Below are positions 49,087-56,531 of a DNA stretch of 64,000 bases, piece by piece. A program made the translations under genes and the position numbers. The notes beneath the pieces were generated by a model. It saw only the letters and a program-made list of their open reading frames with translations. It had not been told where the DNA came from and ran no database searches. The stretch is taken from the NCBI RefSeq assembly GCF_021209385.1, contig NZ_JAJOIL010000005.1, forward strand, positions 16,877-80,876, given 5' to 3'. Numbering within the stretch: position 1 is the stretch's first letter; each line of letters starts with the position of its first letter. Source of the DNA: Seleniivibrio sp. GTDB lineage: Bacteria; Chrysiogenota; Deferribacteres; Deferribacterales; Geovibrionaceae.

Positions 49087-50199
49087 ATGAAAAAAACGGT
49101 AATTACGATTCTTATGCTTCTTGTCTCGGTATGCGCCTACGCCGAGATAAAGATCGGTGCTCTTCTGGCGCTCTCAGGTCCTATTTCAAACCTTGGAAAA
49201 CCCGGTCAGGAGATCATCGACGGTGTCATCGCCGAGGCAAACAAAACGAACATGCTGGGCGAAAAGATAACTGTAGTGTCCTATGATACTCAGTCGCTTC
49301 CGGACAGAGCGCAGACATATGCGAAAAAGCTCATCGCAAAGGACAGGGTTAACGTTATCGTGGGTCCCAACGGAACGGGCGAGGCGCTCTCTGTCTTAGG
49401 CGAAGCGATGTCCTCCAAAACGCCGATGATGGCATTCGCCGGAGGAACATCAGTTGTAATGCCTGTCCGCCCCTATATTTTCAAATCCCCCCAGACAACC
49501 ACAACAGCAATCGAAAAAGCTTTCAACTATCTGAAGAAAAAAGGAATAACAAAAATTGCAGTCGCAGCTGACGCAACGGGTTTCGGTCAGGACGGTCTCG
49601 ACCAGATTAATAAATATTCCAAAGGTTTTACTATCACAGGCATTGAGAAGTTCAACGCAACCGATAACGACGTGACAACACAGATGTCAAAACTGCTCTC
49701 TGCAAAACCGCAGGCGGTTGTCATCTGGACAGTGGGCAGAGCGGGCGCAATAGCTGCAAAAAGTCTCCGCGCACTCGACCCAAACATTCTTATGGTTCAG
49801 TCACACGGGATCGCGGACAACTCATACCTTAAACTGGCAGGTGCTGCCGCAGAAAACACCATCATGCCCTCGGTCAAACTGACAGTGGCATCAAGCATAC
49901 CCGCAAGCGACCCGCAGAAAAAAGCTATCGACCTTTTCGTTAAAAAATACGGCAAACTCATAGATGAAACGTCCGTACACGCAAGCTATGCATACGACGG
50001 TATAAACATTGTCCTTGCCGCCCTGAAAAAAGCTAAAGCAGAAAAAATACCTCTCCAGCAGGCGATGGAAAAGATAACCAACTTTGTCGGTGTAACAGGC
50101 GTTTACAACATGAGCAAATCTGACCACTGCGGTCTTGACCTCTCTTCAATGGTCATTGTCAAGGTGAAAGACGGCAAGTTTGTTCTCGAAGAAATGTGA
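49087..50199 (+). CDS. Branched-chain/aromatic amino-acid type ABC transporter substrate-binding protein (Liv family), copy 1
   Basis: Signal peptide; EIKIGALLALSGPISNLGKPGQEIIDGVIAEANK; SD cggagg. Confidence 0.9.
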   Translation: MKKTVITILMLLVSVCAYAEIKIGALLALSGPISNLGKPGQEIIDGVIAEANKTNMLGEKITVVSYDTQSLPDRAQTYAKKLIAKDRVNVIVGPNGTGEALSVLGEAMSSKTPMMAFAGGTSVVMPVRPYIFKSPQTTTTAIEKAFNYLKKKGITKIAVAADATGFGQDGLDQINKYSKGFTITGIEKFNATDNDVTTQMSKLLSAKPQAVVIWTVGRAGAIAAKSLRALDPNILMVQSHGIADNSYLKLAGAAAENTIMPSVKLTVASSIPASDPQKKAIDLFVKKYGKLIDETSVHASYAYDGINIVLAALKKAKAEKIPLQQAMEKITNFVGVTGVYNMSKSDHCGLDLSSMVIVKVKDGKFVLEEM

Positions 50200-50211
50200 T
50201 TTTCATATTAT

Positions 50212-50246
50212 AAAGGCTGCAGAATACACTGCGGCCTTTATTTTTT
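50212..50246 (+). terminator. Hairpin terminator between the two binding-protein genes
   Basis: AAAGGCTGCAG-aataca-CTGCGGCCTTT-aTTTTTT (one G-T wobble). Confidence 0.8.
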
Positions 50247-50256
50247 GGAGGAAAAT

Positions 50257-51369
50257 ATGAAGAAAGTTCTCATAACTACATCTGTGCTTCTTCTCAGCAT
50301 ATCTGCATATGCAGAGGTGAAGATAGGTGCGCTGCTGGCTCTTACAGGTCCCATATCTAACATCGGCAAACCCTCGCAGGAGATACTTGAAGGTGTTATC
50401 GCCGACGCGAACAAAGCAAACTTCATGGGCGAAAAGATCACCCTTGTCTCATATGACACACAGGGGATGCCCGACAAAACGATGATGTTCGCAAAAAAAT
50501 TAATAAACAAAGACAAGGTTGACGTTATCGTGGGTCCCACGTCCACAGGCGAGGCGATGTCAGTTATCGGCACCATCATGGAAGCCCAGACACCCACAAT
50601 GGGATTCGTCGGCGGAACTCCTCCTGTTGAGCCGGTACGTCAGTACATGTTCAAATCACCGCAGAAAACATCCACTGCTGTTGAAAAAACCTTCGGCTAT
50701 CTGAAAAAGAAAGGCTGGACAAAGATAGGCGTTGTTGTGGATGCAACCGGTTTCGGTCAGGACGGACTTGACCAGATAAACAAATACGCCGCCGGTTTCA
50801 CAATCACAGGCGTTGAAAAGTTCAACATGACAGACACCGACATGACAACACAGATGAAAAAGATACTGGACACAAAACCTCAGGCGATTGTGGTGTGGAC
50901 AGTGGGCAAAGCGGGTGCAGTAGCCGCGAAGAGCCTGCGCGCACTGGATAATGACATCCCGCTGATCCAGTCACACGGCATAGCGGACTTCGCATACACA
51001 AAACTTGCAGGTGCGTCTGCGGAAGGTTCAATCATGCCCGCACTTAAGATCGTCGTCGCAAAACAGCTTCCTGCGAACGATCCCCAGAAAAAGGCAATAG
51101 ACCTTTTCAACAAACGCTACGGCAAACTGATAAATGAAACCTCCGTACACGCAATTTACGCATACGACGGTATAAACCTGATGCTGAACGCTATGAAACG
51201 CGCCAAAAACGAAAAGATAAGCATCGTTCAGGCGCTGGAAACAACAAAGAATTTCGCCGGAGCAACAGGCGTTTATAACATAACAAAAACAGACCACTGC
51301 GGACTGGATATGTCCTCTCTGGTGATGGTCAGAGTTAAGAACGGTCAGTTTGTTCTTGAAGATATGTAA
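50257..51369 (+). CDS. Liv-family ABC substrate-binding protein, copy 2
   Basis: MKKVLITTSVLLLSISAYAEVKIGALLALTGPISNIGKPSQEILEGVIADANK; strongly similar to copy 1; SD ggagg. Confidence 0.9.
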   Translation: MKKVLITTSVLLLSISAYAEVKIGALLALTGPISNIGKPSQEILEGVIADANKANFMGEKITLVSYDTQGMPDKTMMFAKKLINKDKVDVIVGPTSTGEAMSVIGTIMEAQTPTMGFVGGTPPVEPVRQYMFKSPQKTSTAVEKTFGYLKKKGWTKIGVVVDATGFGQDGLDQINKYAAGFTITGVEKFNMTDTDMTTQMKKILDTKPQAIVVWTVGKAGAVAAKSLRALDNDIPLIQSHGIADFAYTKLAGASAEGSIMPALKIVVAKQLPANDPQKKAIDLFNKRYGKLINETSVHAIYAYDGINLMLNAMKRAKNEKISIVQALETTKNFAGATGVYNITKTDHCGLDMSSLVMVRVKNGQFVLEDM

Positions 51370-51374
51370 AACTC

Positions 51375-51404
51375 AACAAGGGAGGCAATCGCCTCCCTTG
51401 TTTT
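51375..51404 (+). terminator. Rho-independent terminator
   Basis: AACAAGGGAGGC-aatc-GCCTCCCTTGTT followed by TT. Confidence 0.9.
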
Positions 51405-51406
51405 AA

Positions 51407-51499
51407 GTCCCACTTTGAAAAAGGGGGATTTAGGGGGATTTTCTTTCCGGCTTTTTAAGAACAAATCCACCCCGCCACTCCTTTGCTAAAGGAGGGAGA
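51407..51499. repeat. Dispersed palindromic intergenic repeat, family A copy 3
   Basis: cccactttgaaaaagggggatttagggggatttt...aacaaatccaccccgccactcctttgctaaaggaggga. Confidence 0.85.
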
Positions 51500-51575
51500 A
51501 AATCAGCTTTTTTCTTTAAATTCTTATTTCATTAGTGTACTATCTCATTCTGTCATTAATTTTACGGTGATTCAG

Positions 51576-53318
51576 ATGGTAAACGGTTTTTTTCTCGGCA
51601 ACGAACTGATTGCTCTTGCCGCTGTTGATTCGGGAGTTAAAAGCGCATACGCATATCCCGGAACCCCTTCAAGCGAGATACTTTTAGCTTTTTCAAAATT
51701 CGCACCGGAGCGCTATGCCCAATGGTCGCTGAATGAAAAGATAGCCCTTGAGCTTGCCGCAGGCGAAGCGATATCAGGTTCCTCCACACTCTGCTGTATG
51801 AAAATGGTGGGACTCAACGTCGCCGCCGATCCGCTTTTCAGCGTGGCATACACAGGTGTTGACGGTGCGATGGTGCTTGTGTCCGCGGACGATCCGGGAC
51901 CTTACAGCAGCCAGACGGAGCAGGACAGCCGCATGTATGCCGTAAGCGCAAAAATGCCCGTTCTCGACCCGTGCAACCCGCAGGATGCTTACCGTCTGAC
52001 AATGCTTGGATATCAGATATCCGAAAAATACCGCCTTCCCGTGATGGTCAGACCCGTTATGCGCGTCTGCCATTCCCGCCAGAATTTTGAGGCTGGCGAC
52101 GTTTCCAAGGAACCGATTCATGGACAGTTCAGTAAAAATACTCCGCGCTGGGCGGCAACACCGAAATTCCGCCGCATCCTCCATGAAAAGCTTAACAAGA
52201 ACCTTGACCTGCTCGCCGCAGAGATGGCTCCTAAAATACCGGAAAAAAGATACGACATGGCTGTTGTTGCCTCAGGCTACGCATACGCCATGGCAAAAGA
52301 CGTCATAAATGAAATGAACCTTCCCTTCGACATGATAAAGGTTGATATGCCCTTCCCTCTGGACAAACAGTTTGTCATAGAGGCGGAGATGGTATACGAC
52401 CGCATCGTCGTACTTGAAGAAACCTTCCCTGTTATCGAACATAACTTTACAATAAAGACCGTGGGCAGGTTAACGGGACTTGTACCATCCGAAGGGGAAC
52501 TTACAGTGGACATCATCGCCGATATACTTTTCAAAACGGCGGGGATGACACGCAAAACCGATAAAGCCGAAATAACCACTTCCGAGACACCTGTCCAGCT
52601 CAAACCTCGCCTCTGCGCGGGATGCGGACACAGACCCGCTTTCTATGCCATGAAGCTTGCCGCTCCCAGCGGTATCTTCCCCGGAGATATAGGCTGTTAC
52701 ACTCTCGGCGTAAACCTTGACGCAGTTGACACATGCATCTGTATGGGCGCATCCGTAACTTTTGCGGAAGCAATGAAACGCTCCAACCCGGACAGACCCG
52801 TCATATGCACCATAGGCGATTCAACATTCTTCCACACAGGTGTCGCGGGACTTACAAACGCCGTGGTCAACAGCGCTCCTATAGTCGTGGCGATACTTGA
52901 CAACGAAACCACAGCCATGACAGGCTTTCAGCCTGTACCCCACAAAACAGGCAAGCTTACTATTGAGCAGGCGTGTCAGGGTGCAGGCGTCAGGCACATA
53001 GCGAAAGTTGATCCCTATAATCTGAAAAAAGGCGTTGAAGCACTCAAACAGGCGCTTGCATACGCGCATACGGATAATTCCCCCGCAGTGGTGATCTTCA
53101 CTAAAGAATGTGTCACCAAAACCCGCTATAAAAATAAAAAAATTGCTGAAATAACAGATGCATGCACCGACTGCACCATATGCTATGAAAAGTTCGAGTG
53201 TCCGGCGATATACAGAGACAAAGCGAAACGCATGGCAAAGATTGACGAAACTGCATGCGTGGGCTGTATGGTCTGTATTCAGGTATGCCCGCAGAAAGCT
53301 ATCGGGGTGAAGAAATGA
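51576..53318 (+). CDS. iorA: Indolepyruvate ferredoxin oxidoreductase, alpha subunit
   Basis: AYAYPGTPSSEILLAF, CAGCGHRPAFYAMK, CTIGDSTFFHTGVAGL, C-terminal CTDCTICYEKFECPA / CVGCMVCIQVCP. Confidence 0.95.
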   Translation: MVNGFFLGNELIALAAVDSGVKSAYAYPGTPSSEILLAFSKFAPERYAQWSLNEKIALELAAGEAISGSSTLCCMKMVGLNVAADPLFSVAYTGVDGAMVLVSADDPGPYSSQTEQDSRMYAVSAKMPVLDPCNPQDAYRLTMLGYQISEKYRLPVMVRPVMRVCHSRQNFEAGDVSKEPIHGQFSKNTPRWAATPKFRRILHEKLNKNLDLLAAEMAPKIPEKRYDMAVVASGYAYAMAKDVINEMNLPFDMIKVDMPFPLDKQFVIEAEMVYDRIVVLEETFPVIEHNFTIKTVGRLTGLVPSEGELTVDIIADILFKTAGMTRKTDKAEITTSETPVQLKPRLCAGCGHRPAFYAMKLAAPSGIFPGDIGCYTLGVNLDAVDTCICMGASVTFAEAMKRSNPDRPVICTIGDSTFFHTGVAGLTNAVVNSAPIVVAILDNETTAMTGFQPVPHKTGKLTIEQACQGAGVRHIAKVDPYNLKKGVEALKQALAYAHTDNSPAVVIFTKECVTKTRYKNKKIAEITDACTDCTICYEKFECPAIYRDKAKRMAKIDETACVGCMVCIQVCPQKAIGVKK

Positions 53319-53824
53319 TTCAGGGCGTAATTTGCGGAAAAGGCGGACAGGGTGTCATAACTCTTAATGCCATGATAGGAACTCTGGCAGCTAACATGGG
53401 AATACCTGCCGTTTCTGCGGAAACACACGGCATGGCTATGCGCGGAGGTTCAGTCGCAACATACATAAAAATAGGCGAATGTCTCAGCGCCGCAGTTGCG
53501 GAAGGTTCTGCAGATTTCATTATCAGCCTAACAAAAGACGAGGCGCTCAGAAATCTCAACTATATAAAAAAAGACGGGGTAATCATCGTAGACACGGATG
53601 AACCCTTTGACATAAGCGGAGTTAAAATAATCTCCCTGCCGGCTTCCGACATGGCGGAAAAAGAATTCGGCGGCAGGATATACGGCGGTCAGGTGCTTCT
53701 TGGCATCTTGCTCGGCTGTTTTGACGGTATTGACACCGAAAAAGCGTTGGAAATACTGGAAACAGCCCCAAAAATAAGCATCCGCGCCATAGAATACGGA
53801 GTCAGATATGCACAAACTCACTGA
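53315..53824 (+). CDS. iorB: Indolepyruvate ferredoxin oxidoreductase, beta subunit
   Basis: GVICGKGGQGVITLNAMIGTLAANMGIPAVSAETHGMAMRGGSVATYIKIG; ATGA overlap with iorA. Confidence 0.95.
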   Translation: MIQGVICGKGGQGVITLNAMIGTLAANMGIPAVSAETHGMAMRGGSVATYIKIGECLSAAVAEGSADFIISLTKDEALRNLNYIKKDGVIIVDTDEPFDISGVKIISLPASDMAEKEFGGRIYGGQVLLGILLGCFDGIDTEKALEILETAPKISIRAIEYGVRYAQTH

Positions 53825-55031
53825 CATACAGCTTTTAAAGCTTGGTACCACACTGCATCATATAAAAAAGGCGAACCCCTTCTATTTCCAAAGATACGAA
53901 ACGGACAGAATCACTTCATATGAAGACCTCACAAAAATGCCCTTCATCACGAAAGATATACTTCGTCAGGGATACCCCTTTGCGTATGCGTGTGCAGACA
54001 CAAAAAACTGTATGCGGATGCATATGTCAAGCGGTACCACAGGCAAACCTATTATAAACCCCATGACCGAAGGGGACGTTAACCAATGGGGCGAGATAAT
54101 GGCGCGCTGCTACACCACAGCAGGCGTAACCTGTGAGGACACAGTCCAGATAACCCCTTCGTTCGGGCTTTTCAACGGCGGTTTCGGCTTCCACTACGGC
54201 GCGGAAAGGCTGAAAAGCTTCATAATACCAATGGGTGCCGGACGCTCACTGCTCCAGCTCCAGTTCATAAAAGACCTTGAGACTACCTGCCTCTGCGCAA
54301 TCGCTTCCTATCCTCTGAGGCTTATTGAAGTTGCGAAACAGGAAGGCTTTAACTTTAAAGAGACGAAACTCCGCGTGGGCATATTCGGTGCTGAAACATG
54401 GACGGAAGGCATACGCAGGCGTATCGAAAAAGAGATGGGCATAGAGACGTTCGACATCATCGGCATGACAGAAACCGGCGGCGTGGGACTTGGAATAGAC
54501 TGCAAAGACCACAGCGGGATACACGTCTGGGACGACCATTATATTGTCGAGATAGTCGATCCGGAAACTGGCGAACCCCTGCCCGACGGTGTTGAAGGCG
54601 AAATGGTGGTGACAACGCTCACGCGTGAAGGTCTTCCGCTCATACGCTACCGCACGAGAGACATCACAAAAGTAATAAGCCGCGAACCCTGTAAATGCGG
54701 TCTGCATACGATGAAGATAGCCAGACTGAAAGGCAGAACGGACGACATGCTCAAGGTGAAAGGTGTAAACTTCTATCCGGCACAGATAGAATCCATACTG
54801 ATGGAATTCACCGAAATCGGTGAGGAATACCGGATAATACTTGATAAAAAGAAGGGCAAAGGGGATGTCACCCTAGCCGTTGAAACCAATACGATAACCG
54901 ACGACGCAAAAGACAGACTTGATACGAAGCTTTATGACTTCCTCGGATTCCGCGTGGACGTGCAGTATCTTAAACCGGGTACTCTGGAGCGCTCCGCAGG
55001 AAAAGCCATCAGGGTTGTTGATAACAGATAG
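53808..55031 (+). CDS. paaK: Phenylacetate-CoA ligase
   Basis: MHMSSGTTGKPIINPMTEGD; MTETGGVGLGIDCKDHSGIHVWDDHYIVEIVDPETGEPLPDG. Confidence 0.95.
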   Translation: MHKLTDIQLLKLGTTLHHIKKANPFYFQRYETDRITSYEDLTKMPFITKDILRQGYPFAYACADTKNCMRMHMSSGTTGKPIINPMTEGDVNQWGEIMARCYTTAGVTCEDTVQITPSFGLFNGGFGFHYGAERLKSFIIPMGAGRSLLQLQFIKDLETTCLCAIASYPLRLIEVAKQEGFNFKETKLRVGIFGAETWTEGIRRRIEKEMGIETFDIIGMTETGGVGLGIDCKDHSGIHVWDDHYIVEIVDPETGEPLPDGVEGEMVVTTLTREGLPLIRYRTRDITKVISREPCKCGLHTMKIARLKGRTDDMLKVKGVNFYPAQIESILMEFTEIGEEYRIILDKKKGKGDVTLAVETNTITDDAKDRLDTKLYDFLGFRVDVQYLKPGTLERSAGKAIRVVDNR

Positions 55032-55637
55032 CTATTTTGACGCTCTGGGCAGGTGATATCCGAACCGGAGCGTTATCATTCTTATACCGAACACAAGAAG
55101 TGCGCTTACGGTGGCATTCATGGCGGGAGCAACACCCACATGGTGCAGAACACAATAAAGCGCGCCGCCGACTATACATGCCGAGGCATATACCTCACGG
55201 GTGAGAACGAACGGAGTAGCGTTTATAAGCACGTCCCGTATCATCCCGCCCAGCGTTCCGGTCATCACTCCGAATATCATACTTCCCAGATACCCAACTC
55301 CCGCGTGGAGAGCTATGTTTATACCTATTACATTGAACACGCCGAGACCCAGCGCATCCATCCATACAAGCAGGTTATATGTCCGTTTGACGTGGCTGTG
55401 GAAAAGAAACACCACAAGCGCACCGGCAATGGACAGAAAAAGATAGTTCATATCGTTGAAAAGGAACGGAGGCACACGCCCCAGCATCGTGTCGCGAATG
55501 GTTCCGCCGCCCACAGCCGTAACAACGGCAAGGAAGCTTACACCGTAAAGATCGAGGTTTTTTCGTACTCCCGCAAGCGCACCGCTCACAGCGAATGCGA
55601 AGGTTCCAAGAAGGTCGAGTGCATATAAAAGCGTCAT
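55032..55637 (-). CDS. Trimeric intracellular cation (TRIC) channel/UPF0126 family protein
   Basis: DLLGTFAFAVSGALAGVRKNLDLYGVSFLAVVTAVGGGTIRDTMLG. Confidence 0.9.
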   Translation of the reverse strand: MTLLYALDLLGTFAFAVSGALAGVRKNLDLYGVSFLAVVTAVGGGTIRDTMLGRVPPFLFNDMNYLFLSIAGALVVFLFHSHVKRTYNLLVWMDALGLGVFNVIGINIALHAGVGYLGSMIFGVMTGTLGGMIRDVLINATPFVLTREVYASACIVGGALYCVLHHVGVAPAMNATVSALLVFGIRMITLRFGYHLPRASK

Positions 55638-56380
55638 TCATGATCTCCGGTTGCTGCCGCCATCACCATGTCGTTTCTGAACATCCGGCAGGCGAGATAT
55701 GAGGTCAGTATGTTGACCGCAAAGATCATATACATTACCACGAGCTGATATACAATAGCTTTCATAGGGGATACGCCAGCCATTAAAAGTCCGGCAGCAA
55801 GACCGGGGAGAAGCACCACGCCCAGTGATGCAATATTGTTCAGAACCGGAGTTACTCCTGCCCGCACAGCCGCCACCACAGAGTCTTTTGCAGCGACGTC
55901 CATATTAAGTCCCAGAGCCAGCATCCCCTGAATTGTCGGGATATTTGCCTTGCACTCAGCGCGCAATCTGTCCACGCTGATGCTGTGCGCGTTCATGCAG
56001 TTGCCGACCACCATGCCTGCAACGGGAAGGACGGCATTCATCTGCACAGGCACCGCCCCGCTCAGTATCACAGGCAGAAGCCCCAGCATTGAAGGAAGAT
56101 AAATTGATAGGAAACCGCGCACGATATGTCCGCCCTCGGTACGCGACCTGCCCTTTGCGGTATATGCGGCAAAAAAAGACATGAAAGCGGCGAAATATGT
56201 CACATGCCATACGTTTTCCAGACGGAAGATATATTCCAGAACAAGCCCCATGATAAACATCTGCACAACGGAACGAACCGCCGCAAAGCTTATGGATCTG
56301 TTCATATTCAGTCCAAGGCGGGATGAGGCAAAGATGGTAAACAGAAAAAAAGCTATAATCGCAATATATGAACCTGTCAT
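55634..56380 (-). CDS. FetB/YbbM-type (UPF0014) ABC transporter permease
   Basis: VRSVVQMFIMGLVLEYIF; VTPVLNNIASLGVVLLPGLAAGLLMAGVSPMKAIVYQLVVMYMI. Confidence 0.85.
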   Translation of the reverse strand: MTGSYIAIIAFFLFTIFASSRLGLNMNRSISFAAVRSVVQMFIMGLVLEYIFRLENVWHVTYFAAFMSFFAAYTAKGRSRTEGGHIVRGFLSIYLPSMLGLLPVILSGAVPVQMNAVLPVAGMVVGNCMNAHSISVDRLRAECKANIPTIQGMLALGLNMDVAAKDSVVAAVRAGVTPVLNNIASLGVVLLPGLAAGLLMAGVSPMKAIVYQLVVMYMIFAVNILTSYLACRMFRNDMVMAAATGDHE

Positions 56381-56531
56381 TTTTCCTACCTTTTGTTAAA
56401 AAAATCCACCATTAGTAAATACTTGATACTCAAATGTTTTTAAAAACTATGTATTGAAATACTAACAACACGCGTCTTATTATTGTATCATATATACATA
56501 ATATTGAGTCAATTTAACTGATTCACACTGA

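Noticed and set aside
51483-51575. N-terminal extension of the IorA ORF
   Set aside because: It reads through repeat family A; homology begins at MVNGFFLGNELIALAAVDSG (ATG 51576).
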